This document shows positions 12,194 to 21,416 of a stretch of 64,000 nt of DNA, in pieces (the stretch's first letter is position 1; each line of letters opens with the position of its first letter). The DNA is taken from NCBI RefSeq assembly GCF_022014595.1, contig NZ_CP091740.1, forward strand, positions 1,054,001 through 1,118,000. Direction: 5' to 3'. Made by a program: the position numbers and the translations under genes. The stretch comes from Solitalea lacus (GTDB taxonomy: Bacteria; Bacteroidota; Bacteroidia; Sphingobacteriales; Sphingobacteriaceae). The notes beneath the pieces are model-generated. The model did not search any database. It worked only from the letters and a program-made list of their open reading frames with translations, and was not told where the DNA came from.

Positions 12194-13699
12194 ATGTTAT
12201 TATTAGGAATTGATCTTGGAACCTCCTCTATAAAGGTTTCGGTTGTTGAGGCTGCAACTCAAATGTGCATAGCATCGGCTCAATACCCTGACAAAGAATC
12301 AGGGATTATTTCACACAATTTAGGGTGGGCTGAACAAAAGCCAGAAATGTGGTGGGAACATGTTCAACAAGCTATTTTGAAAGTTCATAGTATTGGCAAT
12401 TATAATCCAGCTGATATTGCTGCTATTGGTATTGCGTACCAGATGCATGGTATGGTAGTGGTTGATCGTGAGAAGAACGTATTACGAGATGCTATTATTT
12501 GGTGCGATAGCAGGGCTGTAGAAATTGGCGCTAGTGCCTTTGATGCTATAGGGCATCAACAGTGTTTAATGCACTTATTAAATTCTCCGGGTAATTTCAC
12601 TGCATCTAAATTAGCCTGGGTAAAGCAATTCGAACCTCAAGTTTTTGATAGAGTTGATAAGGTAATGCTTCCGGGCGACTATATAGCCATGAAACTTACT
12701 GGGGAAATCACTACGAGTATATCTGCACTGTCTGAAGGGATATTTTATGATTTCTTAAGAGACTCACTCTCTGACGATGTAATGAATCATTATGGCTTTA
12801 ATACAGATTTAATTCCTTCTATCAATCCTGTTTTTTCGAAACATGGTGAGTTGACTGTTGAAATTGCCAGTAAACTTTCTTTGAAAAAAGGGATTCCGGT
12901 GACGTATAAAGCCGGAGACCAACCCAATAACGCACTTTCATTAAATGTTTTAAACCCAGGTGAAGTTGCGGCTACAGCTGGAACTTCCGGCGTTATTTAC
13001 GGGGTTACCGATCAATTAAACTACGATCATAAATCTCGTATAAATCCATTTGCTCATGTTAACTATATGCCTCATGAAAAAAGACTCGGTTGGTTGTTGT
13101 GCATTAATGGAACTGGAATAATGAATCGCTGGATTAAAGACACACTTTCTCCTGAAATTACCTATTCCCAAATGAATTTGCTGGCAAATGAAATTCCTGT
13201 TGGAAGTGATGGACTTAGTGTTTTGCCATTTGGAAATGGAGCAGAACGCATTCTTAACAATCTACAGTTAGGAGCTCACATACACAATGTCGACCTTAAT
13301 AAGCACTCTAATGCACATATTTTTAGAGCTACACAAGAGGGAGTTGCCTTTGCATTTAGGTATGGTCTGGATATTATGCGCTCCAATGGTATGCATCCAA
13401 ATGTAATTAAGGCAGGTAGTGCCAATTTGTTTTTAAGCGAGCTTTTTATTGATGCTTTTGTAAATACTAATCAGGTTCCTGTTGAATTATATCATAATGA
13501 TGGTAGTGTTGGGGCCGCTTTAGGAGCAGGTATTGGAGCTGGTATATTTTCTACTCCAAATGAAGCATTTGCTAACCTTAGGCCCATGAAAATAATTGAA
13601 CCTGGTAATGATTCTGCTTATGATGCGGCTTATTTACTATGGAAGGAGTTACTAAATAATCAACTTATATATAAAGAACAAGAAGTTTTATGTCAGTAG
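12194..13699 (+). CDS. xylB: Xylulokinase
   Basis: A 501-residue FGGY-family sugar kinase that phosphorylates D-xylulose to xylulose 5-phosphate in the cytoplasm. The N-terminal ATPase motif is [13 protein letters not shown] (about residues 5-17). The sugar-binding stretch is [13 protein letters not shown] (about 83-95). The C-terminal lobe holds [15 protein letters not shown] (about 255-270) and the second phosphate/adenosine region ending [14 protein letters not shown] (about 436-450). MHGMV and the adjacency to xylose isomerase point to xylulokinase rather than another FGGY kinase. The last ten bases overlap the start of xylA (ATGTCAGTAG), so the two are translationally coupled. Regulation is probably by the divergent LacI protein. 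Confidence 0.94.
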   Translation: MLLLGIDLGTSSIKVSVVEAATQMCIASAQYPDKESGIISHNLGWAEQKPEMWWEHVQQAILKVHSIGNYNPADIAAIGIAYQMHGMVVVDREKNVLRDAIIWCDSRAVEIGASAFDAIGHQQCLMHLLNSPGNFTASKLAWVKQFEPQVFDRVDKVMLPGDYIAMKLTGEITTSISALSEGIFYDFLRDSLSDDVMNHYGFNTDLIPSINPVFSKHGELTVEIASKLSLKKGIPVTYKAGDQPNNALSLNVLNPGEVAATAGTSGVIYGVTDQLNYDHKSRINPFAHVNYMPHEKRLGWLLCINGTGIMNRWIKDTLSPEITYSQMNLLANEIPVGSDGLSVLPFGNGAERILNNLQLGAHIHNVDLNKHSNAHIFRATQEGVAFAFRYGLDIMRSNGMHPNVIKAGSANLFLSELFIDAFVNTNQVPVELYHNDGSVGAALGAGIGAGIFSTPNEAFANLRPMKIIEPGNDSAYDAAYLLWKELLNNQLIYKEQEVLCQ

Positions 13700-15018
13700 T
13701 TTTAGGAAATAAAGAGTATTATAAAGGTATTGGTCAAATCAAATTTGAAGGTCTTGAATCAGATAACCCGTTAGCTTATCGCTGGTATGATGAAAACAGA
13801 ATCGTAGCAGGAAAAACCATGAAAGAGCACTTGCGGTTTGCTGTTGCCTACTGGCATTCATTCTGTGGTAATGGAGCTGATCCATTTGGAGAATCAACGC
13901 ATTCATTTCCGTGGAATTCAAGTCAAGATGTGCTTAATAAGGCAAAGGAGAAGATGGATGCAGCTTTCGAATTAATTACAAAGCTTAATCTGCCTTACTA
14001 TTGCTTTCATGATGCCGATTTGATTGATTTTGGTAACGATGTGATCGAAAATGAAAAAAGATTAGCCGCTATTACAGCCTATGCCAAGGAAAAACAAGCA
14101 GCGAGCGGAGTCAAATTATTGTGGGGAACGGCCAATTTATTTTCACATAAGCGTTATATGAATGGTGCTTCAACCAACCCTGATTTTCATGTTTTGGCTC
14201 ATGGCGCAGCGCAAGTTAAAGCAGCCTTAGATTCTACAATAGCTTTAAATGGAGAAAATTATGTGTTTTGGGGAGGTAGGGAAGGTTACATGTCGTTGCT
14301 AAATACTGATATGAAACGTGAAAAGGAGCATTTGGCAGGATTTCTACGAGCCGCTTGTGACTATGCGCGTAAGCAAGGATTTAAGGGTACTTTCTTTATT
14401 GAACCCAAACCATGTGAACCTTCAAAACATCAGTATGACTATGATTCGGCAACTGTTATTGGTTTCCTAAGGGAGTTTGACTTACTTAATGATTTTAAAC
14501 TCAATATTGAAGTGAATCATGCCACATTAGCAGGGCACACATTTGAACATGAGCTCCAGGTGGCTGCCGATGCCGGTTTACTGGGATCAATTGACGCGAA
14601 CAGAGGTGACTATCAGAACGGATGGGATACCGACCAATTTCCCAATAATCTCAATGAACTTACCGAAGCAATGATGATTATTCTACAAGCCGGAGGTTTT
14701 CAGGGTGGAGGAATAAATTTTGACGCCAAAATACGCCGAAACTCAACTGATCCTGCCGATATTTTTTACGCACATATTGGCGGGGCTGATAATTTCGCTC
14801 GCGCCTTAATAACAGCCGATAATATTCTTCAAAAGTCTGACTTTTTAAAGCTTAAGAAAGAACGTTATGCTTCTTTTGATAGTGGTACAGGAAAAGAGTT
14901 TGAACAAGGTAAGCTTACTTTACAAGATTTAAGAGACTTTGCTGTCTCAAATGGTGAACCAGAGATTAGAAGCGGAAAGCAAGAATTCATTGAGAATTTA
15001 ATAAATAGGTATTTGTAG
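13690..15018 (+). CDS. xylA: Xylose isomerase
   Basis: A 442-residue enzyme converting D-xylose to D-xylulose, the first step of bacterial xylose use. Family signatures are all visible: catalytic CFHDAD at about 106-111 (His107), VFWGGREGY near 190, metal-binding [17 protein letters not shown] near 236-252 (Glu238), [17 protein letters not shown] near 273-289 (Glu274), and [20 protein letters not shown] near 300-320. Length is typical of the class II (about 440 residue) isomerases. It needs two divalent metal ions, Mg, Mn or Co. Its gene follows xylB in an unusual kinase-first order and overlaps it by 10 bases. No xylose transporter or xylosidase is attached, so uptake must be encoded elsewhere. 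Confidence 0.97.
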   Translation: MSVVLGNKEYYKGIGQIKFEGLESDNPLAYRWYDENRIVAGKTMKEHLRFAVAYWHSFCGNGADPFGESTHSFPWNSSQDVLNKAKEKMDAAFELITKLNLPYYCFHDADLIDFGNDVIENEKRLAAITAYAKEKQAASGVKLLWGTANLFSHKRYMNGASTNPDFHVLAHGAAQVKAALDSTIALNGENYVFWGGREGYMSLLNTDMKREKEHLAGFLRAACDYARKQGFKGTFFIEPKPCEPSKHQYDYDSATVIGFLREFDLLNDFKLNIEVNHATLAGHTFEHELQVAADAGLLGSIDANRGDYQNGWDTDQFPNNLNELTEAMMIILQAGGFQGGGINFDAKIRRNSTDPADIFYAHIGGADNFARALITADNILQKSDFLKLKKERYASFDSGTGKEFEQGKLTLQDLRDFAVSNGEPEIRSGKQEFIENLINRYL

Positions 15019-15030
15019 GTTATTGCTTTA

Positions 15031-15059
15031 GAGGCTTTTGGGTTTTTTCTAAAAGCCTC
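15031..15059 (+). terminator. Hairpin after xylA
   Basis: GAGGCTTTT (15031-15039) pairs with AAAAGCCTC (15051-15059). A T run lies in the loop rather than after the stem, so it is a possible terminator or 3'-end stabiliser of the xyl transcript, not a textbook one. Confidence 0.45.
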
Positions 15060-15188
15060 CATTATGGTTGGATTGCATATTGGCTTATCTATCAGCTATT
15101 TTTGATTTAATTCTTCAAGCCCATTAATTATATCTACCTTTAACGTTTTAATGCCGTTAGGTATTTTTCACTTAAACTAAATTTATTG

Positions 15189-16166
15189 ATGAATATTTCG
15201 TTGTCGAGATTAGAGGTGATGAAACATTTGGAGAAGGACATTCAGGAAGCACTGGATGAATTCTTAACTCCAATTGACAAAATATGGCAACCGGCGGATT
15301 TGTTACCGGATGCCAGCTCTGAAAATTTCTTTGAAGAAGTAAAATTACTACAGGATAGCGCAAGAGAGCTTTCATATGATTTAGTAGCGGTGCTAATTGG
15401 TGATACAATTACAGAAGAAGCACTTCCAACGTATGAATCATGGCTGGCCGGAGTGGAGCATGTTTCACAAGATTATAACGGGCCTTGGAGTCGTTGGGTG
15501 AGAGCCTGGACTGCTGAAGAGAACCGCCATGGCGATGTGCTAAATCGTTACTTATATCTTTCGGGCCGTGTGGATATGCGTAAAATGGAAATTTCTACGC
15601 AATACCTTATTGCTGATGGATTTGATATTGGAACCGGAAAGGATCCTTACAGAAACTTTATTTACACCAGTTTTCAGGAAACTGCAACCAATATTTCACA
15701 CCGTAGAGTATCTCAATTTGCTAAAAAAGAAGGTGATTTGTTAATGGCAAAGCTTTGCGGTCATGTTGCGGCAGATGAAGCTCGTCATGCAAAGGCCTAC
15801 AAATCATTTGTTGCACGTATTTTAGAAGTTGATCCAAATGAAATGCTGTTGGCATTTGAAGATATGATGCGAAAGAAAATTGTAATGCCTGCGCACTTCT
15901 TAAGGGAAATGGGTCTAAAGATTGGTCAGACCTTTGGCCACTTTACTGATGCAGCTCAACGTTTAGGTGTTTATACGGCAACTGATTATACTGATATTTT
16001 AAGAGATCTTGTTACTGAGTGGAAGATAGACCAGTTAACTGGCTTGGATGATGCAGGTGAAAGAGCTCGTGATTATCTGATGGCACTGCCGGATAGATTG
16101 AATCGTGTTGCTGAACGTATGAAAACGCCAACGCTTGAATATAAATTTTCTTGGATTAATGCTTAA
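15189..16166 (+). CDS. Acyl-ACP desaturase (stearoyl-ACP delta-9 type)
   Basis: A 325-residue soluble di-iron enzyme that introduces a cis double bond into acyl-ACP or related acyl thioesters, using oxygen and ferredoxin. Two EXXH-type iron sites are present: EENRH at residues 110-114 and DEARH at 196-200. Glu and Asp ligands surround them in the four-helix bundle (AGVEHVSQDY..., TSFQETATN). Length and the WTAEENRHGDVLNRYLYLSG signature match the plant/actinobacterial acyl-ACP desaturase family. ATG 15189 is preferred over the TTG codon directly before it. It stands alone, ended by a strong bidirectional hairpin. The role is probably membrane-fluidity control through unsaturated fatty acids; the exact regiospecificity is not visible. 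Confidence 0.9.
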   Translation: MNISLSRLEVMKHLEKDIQEALDEFLTPIDKIWQPADLLPDASSENFFEEVKLLQDSARELSYDLVAVLIGDTITEEALPTYESWLAGVEHVSQDYNGPWSRWVRAWTAEENRHGDVLNRYLYLSGRVDMRKMEISTQYLIADGFDIGTGKDPYRNFIYTSFQETATNISHRRVSQFAKKEGDLLMAKLCGHVAADEARHAKAYKSFVARILEVDPNEMLLAFEDMMRKKIVMPAHFLREMGLKIGQTFGHFTDAAQRLGVYTATDYTDILRDLVTEWKIDQLTGLDDAGERARDYLMALPDRLNRVAERMKTPTLEYKFSWINA

Positions 16167-16190
16167 TAGCATTAACACATAAAAGATAAC

Positions 16191-16224
16191 AAAAGAGCCC
16201 GTGAGTTTATTTACGGGCTCTTTT
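16191..16224. terminator. Bidirectional terminator between convergent genes
   Basis: AAAAGAGCCCGT (16191-16202) pairs with ACGGGCTCTTTT (16213-16224). The run of A before and T after the core lets it work for the desaturase gene and for the converging channel gene. Confidence 0.9.
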
Positions 16225-16225
16225 A

Positions 16226-17842
16226 TTATGGTTTATTTCCATCAATTTTTATTCCTGGTTTTTGATATCCGTGAGGTTTATATTGATCAGGGATTTGAAT
16301 TGCACTGCCATCGCGCACAGCAAATACATGAGGTGACATAATTTCAACTCCGTTCTCGTTAAAGGTGTCTTGCAGGTTTTGATGTAATTGAGAATATATA
16401 TTTGCCATTTGTTGAGGCTTTTGGGTGTAAGCATTTATCTGGTAACTTACATAAAAATCGTTCAAGGCTGTTTGAAGGACAAAGGGCTTGGGGTCTGGCA
16501 TTATGCCATCTGTTCTTAAAGCTGCGGATATCATCAGTTCATAAACTTGATTCCAAGGGGTGTCATAAGTTAAGGTAATGCTAGTGTTTAAGATCAGTCC
16601 TAATTCTTTAGCAGATGATGAATAATTGATGGAATGATTCGAAAGTATTGTAGAATTGGGTACGGTTATATCTTCATTTTTTATCGTTCTGATACGTGTT
16701 ATCAGTAGGTTTTTTTCAATAACATCGCCTACAACCTCTCCAATTTTTACTCGGTCACCAATTTTGTAGGGTCTCATATATGTTAAAACCACTCCTGAAA
16801 CCATGTTGGCAATTGCAGATGATGATCCTAGTGAGAAGAGTACTCCCAGAAATACTGTTACTCCTTGAAATACCTTGGACTCTGAGCCTGGCAAGTAGGG
16901 AAATATCACCACAAACATAAATGCATACAGTAAAAACTTAACAATGTTATAGGTGGGTAGTGCCCAATCAGGGTAAAATTTGGTGATTTTTATTGTTCCA
17001 TTGGCAATTTCTTCGGCAACAAAATGAATGAGTCGTAAGATATAACGCGTCACCAAATAGATAACAATAATTGTTAATAGGTTAGGGATGTATTGAATGA
17101 CTGCAACAAGAATCTTCTTTAGCGGAGTTAATACATATGCCAAAAGTTTACCTGCAATAGGCTCTGTCCAGGGAAAGATGCTGAACAATACAGGCAATGC
17201 CATATAAATAATCAAAATAAGTACGGCGATTCGTAGAATCTTTACTATGCCTGCAATAAGTGGTAGAACTCGTTTAGTATAGCTTACTTTCAGGCCTTTT
17301 TTCTCCTGAATGGTATTCAGCCGGATTTCGCTGTGTTTTAATAATTGTACCTGAAATAAGCGGGAAAGTTTATTGGTTAACCAAATCAGGAGACTTACAA
17401 CAACAATTACCCCGAATACTTCCAAAAATTGAAGGGCTAAATGGCCAATGCTTTTATCTTCATAAGTTTCATTTAGCGCCGCTTTTAAAGTTTGAAAGCA
17501 TTGGGTGGCTATTTCTTTACGTTTTCCATTAGCTTTCAAAGCATCTTCATCACTTACCATCATCAACATTCTTTCCTTGTAATAAATAACTGAAATATTA
17601 TTAGTGTCGATAAGTTTTAGTGAATCAATGTTAAAATCAGGGTTGTTTGTCACAGTTTCCAGTCGTATGTTAATGACCTTGGCCCGCTCCTTAATAGTTA
17701 TCCCTTCAAAACCATTATAAATGTAAAACAGTGTATCATTATTTAAGACAATAGGCGCCTTATCAGGGGTTTGAGCGACAGTTGTTTGAATTATTAATAA
17801 GAAGATCGATAAACAAATAAGTAGTTCTTTTCTTATATGCAT
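16226..17842 (-). CDS. MscS-family mechanosensitive ion channel
   Basis: A 538-residue membrane protein. It begins MHIRKELLICLSIFLLIIQT with a signal peptide (to about residue 24, VAQ), followed by an extracytoplasmic domain of about 110 residues. Several membrane spans then run from about 130 to 320. The MscS pore and beta domain follow: FSLGSSSAIANMVSGVVL is the glycine/alanine-rich pore helix, and MRPYKIGDRVKIGEVVGDV is the family signature. A cytoplasmic alpha/beta domain ends near 525. The family opens under membrane tension and releases solutes at hypo-osmotic shock; the extra N-terminal domain makes this one of the larger, MscM-like members. The frame is open 20 codons further upstream to 17902, but ATG 17842 gives the signal peptide. 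It converges with the desaturase gene and shares its terminator. Confidence 0.9.
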   Translation of the reverse strand: MHIRKELLICLSIFLLIIQTTVAQTPDKAPIVLNNDTLFYIYNGFEGITIKERAKVINIRLETVTNNPDFNIDSLKLIDTNNISVIYYKERMLMMVSDEDALKANGKRKEIATQCFQTLKAALNETYEDKSIGHLALQFLEVFGVIVVVSLLIWLTNKLSRLFQVQLLKHSEIRLNTIQEKKGLKVSYTKRVLPLIAGIVKILRIAVLILIIYMALPVLFSIFPWTEPIAGKLLAYVLTPLKKILVAVIQYIPNLLTIIVIYLVTRYILRLIHFVAEEIANGTIKITKFYPDWALPTYNIVKFLLYAFMFVVIFPYLPGSESKVFQGVTVFLGVLFSLGSSSAIANMVSGVVLTYMRPYKIGDRVKIGEVVGDVIEKNLLITRIRTIKNEDITVPNSTILSNHSINYSSSAKELGLILNTSITLTYDTPWNQVYELMISAALRTDGIMPDPKPFVLQTALNDFYVSYQINAYTQKPQQMANIYSQLHQNLQDTFNENGVEIMSPHVFAVRDGSAIQIPDQYKPHGYQKPGIKIDGNKP

Positions 17843-17899
17843 AAACTTTTGAAAGATAAATAGTAGATGGAAAATACGGAAAACTTGGCACATTGTCCT

Positions 17900-18254
17900 C
17901 ATTTTAATCGCAGCACAATTGTATTAATGGAGTTTTCGGTTTTTGTTTTATTGTGTTGTTGATTTTTTGAGTTTTTGTAAAAATATTTGAGTAATTATTT
18001 GTAAAAATAATGTGTTTTGTTGTTTTGTGGATTTGTAGGCTATGTAATTGATAGTTTTTATTGTTTTTTAATGTTTTATTGTTCTATTTTAATATATTTT
18101 ATAGAGTTTTGTGCTTGTGCTAATTTGTTAGTTTTGTATTTTATTGTTTTTAATGATGTTTTTTGAATTGTTTATTTGTTTTTTATAAATTTTGTCTTGA
18201 AATTTAAGATAAATGTACGGATTGATTGATTTTTAACCTTCTAATCATTTAGTT
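17900..18254 (+). other. Strongly T-rich intergenic spacer
   Basis: No gene is seen. The + strand is dominated by T with scattered G and almost no C from about 17935 to 18200, in runs such as TTGTTTTTTAATG. A -7-like TAGTTTTG occurs at 18129-18136 and could serve amt, but in so T-rich a stretch chance matches are likely. The spacer separates divergent channel and ammonium-transporter genes, so both promoters should lie here. Confidence 0.6.
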
Positions 18255-19640
18255 ATGAAAACATTTACAATTAGTAGAATACTTCCCTTTTCGATTTTGA
18301 CCTTGGTGGCCATTCTTGCCATTTTTATACCTTCAGCTCCCAACTTTTCGGATACATCTCAGTATAATGCTGCAGACATTGCCTGGGTTACGGTTGCTGC
18401 TTCTTTAGTTTTTTTGATGACTCCCGGGTTGTCTTTTTTTTACGGAGGGATGGTTAACCGCAAAAATGTGATCAGCACAATGATTAAAAGCTTTGTAGCT
18501 ACAGGCATTATCAGTTTGCTATGGGTAATAGTAGGGTTTAGTCTTTCATTTGGCACATCAAATGGAGGCTTTATTGGAGATCCCTCTTCATTTTTTTTCT
18601 TTAAAAATATAAACAGTTCTGCTCCTTGGAGTTTGGCGCCTACCATTCCATTGTTATTGTTTGCCCTCTTTCAAATGAAATTTGCCATTATTACCCCTGC
18701 ATTAGTAGTGGGAGCTGTGGCTGAGCGTATAAAGTTTACCTCTTATCTGCTGTTTATTGTTTTGTTTGGGTTACTAATTTATGCACCTATTGCACACTGG
18801 ACTTGGCATCCGGAAGGTTTACTTTTTAAAATGGGAGTTTTAGATTTTGCAGGTGGAACCGTAGTGCATATTTCGGCCGGCTGTGCGGCCTTGGCAGGTG
18901 CTATAGTTTTGAAAAAGAGAAAATCGAAGGAAGTACAACCTGCTAATGTTCCTTATGTGATTTTAGGAACCGGTTTACTTTGGTTCGGCTGGTTTGGCTT
19001 TAATGCAGGTTCGGCCTTAGGAGCAAATGGTTTAGCAGTTTCAGCTTTTGCAACAACTAACACAGCTTCGGCCGTTGCTGGTTTGGCTTGGATGCTGTTT
19101 GACTATGCAAGAGGAAAAAAACCAAGCGTTTTAGGGTTTTGTATCGGTGCTGTGGTTGGTTTGGTGGCAATTACCCCAGCCGCAGGATATGTGGCTATTC
19201 CTCAAAGCGTAGCTATTGGATTGATTGCGGCCATTATATCTAACATTGCTGTTCACTGGAAAGAAAAATCAGGTATTGATGATACGCTGGATGTATTTCC
19301 TTGTCATGGTTTGGGTGGTATAGTTGGTATGATACTAACAGGTGTATTTGCCACCAAAAGTGTGAATGCTGCAGGTGGCATTGGTTTATGGTACGGAGAT
19401 ACAGCTTTATTTATTTCCCAGCTTAAGGGATTGGTTATTGTAGTGGCTTATAGCTTCACTGTTTCATTAATCATCTTTAAAGTTATTGACGTCTTAAATC
19501 CAATTAGAGTTTCACAAGGAGATGAAGAGATAGGATTGGATGAAACCCAGCATGGTGAAAAGTATGTTCAAGGCGCATTACTGGTAGATCATAATGGTGT
19601 TTTAATTGAAAAAGACTCAGTTGATAATCTAAGTGTTTAA
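18255..19640 (+). CDS. amt: Ammonium transporter
   Basis: A 461-residue inner-membrane ammonium channel of the Amt/MEP/Rh family, with an N-terminal signal-like segment and about eleven further membrane spans. Family landmarks: FFYGGMVNRKN near 75, APIAHWTWHPEG near 175-190 (first pore histidine), AGGTVVHISAGCAAL near 197, WFGWFGFNAGSALGANG near 235-255, and DVFPCHGLGGIVGMILTG near 345 (second pore histidine). The C-terminal tail, DEEIGLDETQHGEKYV, is the conserved cytoplasmic regulatory tail that PII proteins contact. No glnK/glnB gene follows, unlike the common amt-glnK pair, so PII must be encoded elsewhere. Expression is probably tied to nitrogen limitation, though no site is visible. Confidence 0.95.
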   Translation: MKTFTISRILPFSILTLVAILAIFIPSAPNFSDTSQYNAADIAWVTVAASLVFLMTPGLSFFYGGMVNRKNVISTMIKSFVATGIISLLWVIVGFSLSFGTSNGGFIGDPSSFFFFKNINSSAPWSLAPTIPLLLFALFQMKFAIITPALVVGAVAERIKFTSYLLFIVLFGLLIYAPIAHWTWHPEGLLFKMGVLDFAGGTVVHISAGCAALAGAIVLKKRKSKEVQPANVPYVILGTGLLWFGWFGFNAGSALGANGLAVSAFATTNTASAVAGLAWMLFDYARGKKPSVLGFCIGAVVGLVAITPAAGYVAIPQSVAIGLIAAIISNIAVHWKEKSGIDDTLDVFPCHGLGGIVGMILTGVFATKSVNAAGGIGLWYGDTALFISQLKGLVIVVAYSFTVSLIIFKVIDVLNPIRVSQGDEEIGLDETQHGEKYVQGALLVDHNGVLIEKDSVDNLSV

Positions 19641-19860
19641 CTATCTGAATTAAGTAATTTGTTGAATCCGGGTTTGTAGCCTGGGTTTTATCACCACGTC
19701 CTGGTAAGTAATGTAGTCAGTTGTATTTTAAATCTTTACAAGGGATATTGTCTTATGCGCCCCCTTAGTTTGTCGTTTTCATGTCTTCCTAAGATGAGTT
19801 TCAAAACGTAAGTTTGATTACATAACTTAACACTACTACATAACAAAAATTAACACCATT

Positions 19861-20277
19861 ATGGCAAAACAATTTTGGATTAATCTTCCGGTGAAAGATG
19901 TTAGTAAATCGAAAGAGTTTTTCACCAAAATCGGGTTTGCACTTAACCCGCAATATAGCAACGGAAGTGATTCAGCATCTTTTTTAATTGGTGAACAAAA
20001 GGTGGTGATGATGCTTTTCTCTGAAAGTACATTTGAAGGTTTTACAAGAAACTCTGTTGCAGATACAAAGCAGAGTACTGAAATTTTGTTATCTATTGAT
20101 GCTCAATCAGCCGAAGAAGTAGACGAAATTGCTAAGAAAGCGGAAATGGCAGGTGGTAGTGTATTTGGTAAACCTGGGTTGGCTCATGGCTGGATGTACA
20201 GCTGCGGATTTACTGATTTGGATGGCCACCGCTGGAATGTGTTGCACATGGATATGAGTAAAATGCCTAGGGGATAA
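19861..20277 (+). CDS. VOC-superfamily (glyoxalase/bleomycin-resistance-like) protein
   Basis: A 138-residue cytoplasmic protein with the paired beta-alpha-beta-beta-beta fold of the vicinal oxygen chelate superfamily. The first half opens FWINLPVKDVSKSKEFFTKI and the second half ends FTDLDGHRWNVLHMDM. These are typical module-start and metal-ligand positions of glyoxalase-like proteins. The exact reaction cannot be given: members range from lyases to antibiotic-binding proteins, and this small single-domain type is usually uncharacterised. A -7-like TAAGTTTG at 19809-19816 gives a leader of about 38 bases. A clear hairpin terminator follows at 20313, so it is a one-gene unit. Confidence 0.8.
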   Translation: MAKQFWINLPVKDVSKSKEFFTKIGFALNPQYSNGSDSASFLIGEQKVVMMLFSESTFEGFTRNSVADTKQSTEILLSIDAQSAEEVDEIAKKAEMAGGSVFGKPGLAHGWMYSCGFTDLDGHRWNVLHMDMSKMPRG

Positions 20278-20312
20278 TAAACAAGCCAGTTAAAACTAGA
20301 AAATAGCATAAG

Positions 20313-20339
20313 GGCTCAGAGCTTCTCTGGGCCATTTTT
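20313..20339 (+). terminator. Intrinsic terminator after the VOC gene
   Basis: GGCTCAGAG (20313-20321), loop CTT, CTCTGGGCC (20325-20333) with one T-G pair, followed by A and five T. Confidence 0.88.
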
Positions 20340-20384
20340 GCGTTAATCTAAATTAAATTACCTTCGTAGCTGTTCTGCATAAAC

Positions 20385-20957
20385 ATGAATAAAACCTATT
20401 TTGAAGGCGAAACTTATAAAGACATAAATTATATTGATCATCCCTTACCTAAGGGCGAATACGAGAACTGCAGGTTTTCTAATTGTAATTTTTCAACTTC
20501 CAACCTTTCGTCAATAGTGTTTATTGATTGTGAGTTTGATTATTGTGATTTAAGCATGGCTAAAATCAACGAAACTGCATTTAGGGAAGTCAAGTTTAAG
20601 AAGTGTAAACTAATGGGGCTGCGATTTGATACTTGTAATCAGTTTTTGTTGGCCTTTAGCTTTGAAGGGTGTATGTTAAACTTCTCCTCGTTTTATAAAC
20701 TGAAAATAAAAGGAACCCATTTTGCCGACTGCAGGGTGGAAGAAGTAGATTTTGTTGAGACCGATTTAACCAAAGCTTTATTTAAAGACTGTGACCTCAG
20801 GATGACTGTTTTTGAGAATACTTTATTGGAGCAAGCCGATTTACGTACAGCTATTAATTTCTCGATCAATCCCGAAATAAATAATATAAACAAAGCTCGG
20901 TTTTCAACCCATAATATAATTGGGTTACTGGATAAATACAATATTGTGGTTGACTAA
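20385..20957 (+). CDS. Pentapeptide-repeat protein, Qnr/McbG-like fold
   Basis: A 190-residue protein built of pentapeptide repeats A(D/N)LxX, here rich in cysteine and phenylalanine. Examples are CRFSNCNFSTSNLSSIVFID, CEFDYCDLSMAKINETAF, CKLMGLRFDTC and ADCRVEEVDFVETDLTKALF. These fold into a right-handed quadrilateral beta-helix. Members such as Qnr and MfpA protect DNA gyrase from quinolones by mimicking DNA; chromosomal relatives are widespread and mostly of unknown role. Spacing and length resemble the Qnr group, but I cannot say it confers resistance. TACCTTCG, close to the -7 consensus, lies at 20359-20366. The C-terminal 25 residues (SINPEINNINKARFSTHNII) are non-repetitive, as in other members of the group. 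A gene remnant follows. Confidence 0.85.
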   Translation: MNKTYFEGETYKDINYIDHPLPKGEYENCRFSNCNFSTSNLSSIVFIDCEFDYCDLSMAKINETAFREVKFKKCKLMGLRFDTCNQFLLAFSFEGCMLNFSSFYKLKIKGTHFADCRVEEVDFVETDLTKALFKDCDLRMTVFENTLLEQADLRTAINFSINPEINNINKARFSTHNIIGLLDKYNIVVD

Positions 20958-20998
20958 AAGAAAAAAATGAGCATGTTAACCGTGTAAGCCTAGTAAAC

Positions 20999-21199
20999 AA
21001 GCATCTTAAGGAACAAGCAAACATGTGTCATATTATTTATGTGGATATAAATAAGCTATTTAGCGATAAGAATGGTGAACTTAATATAATATATGCGGCT
21101 GCTGACGGACTCCACCTAAATGAATTTGCTTACACTACTTGGGTTAAATTTCTAAAGAAAAAAAATATCTATAACCTAATTGATCAGTTCATTTCTTAA
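20999..21199 (+). pseudogene. Remnant of an SGNH/GDSL-type hydrolase (C-terminal end only)
   Basis: A frame without stops from about 20981 to a TAA at 21197-21199 encodes QHLKEQANMCHIIYVDINKL followed by FSDKNGELNIIYAAADGLHL and NEFAYTTWVKFLKKKNI. This is the C-terminal block of the SGNH hydrolase fold: the DGLHLN segment carries the catalytic Asp-x-x-His pair. The N-terminal part with the Ser (GDS) block is missing, and a stop in frame lies at 20978-20980. An internal ATG at 21023 would yield only 58 residues. It is best read as the tail of a deleted lipase/esterase or acetylesterase gene. No mobile element borders it. Confidence 0.7.
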
Positions 21200-21416
21200 C
21201 AATTGTTATCGTTGGCTTGTAATTAACTTTTCAATTTTGAATTGTTAAAGTAAACAGTTCAAAATGAAAGTAGCAGTTGTATTTAACCATCCATTGATGA
21301 AGAAGGGTGGGATACACTGGAGCAAAGATCATTCGCCTCTGGGACTCACATGTGTTAATTTTCTTAATGTCAGAATTTGTTGAAAAATTATATATTAGGC
21401 CGTAAACATCTAACTA

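Noticed and set aside
16226-17902. Longer version of the MscS protein starting at 17902
   Set aside because: The 20 extra residues would precede and spoil a clear signal peptide that begins at 17842.
21264-21383. 40-codon frame beginning MKVAVVFNHPLMKKGG
   Set aside because: Too short, no family resemblance, and the surrounding spacer looks like degraded DNA; it may be another gene remnant, but I cannot support it.
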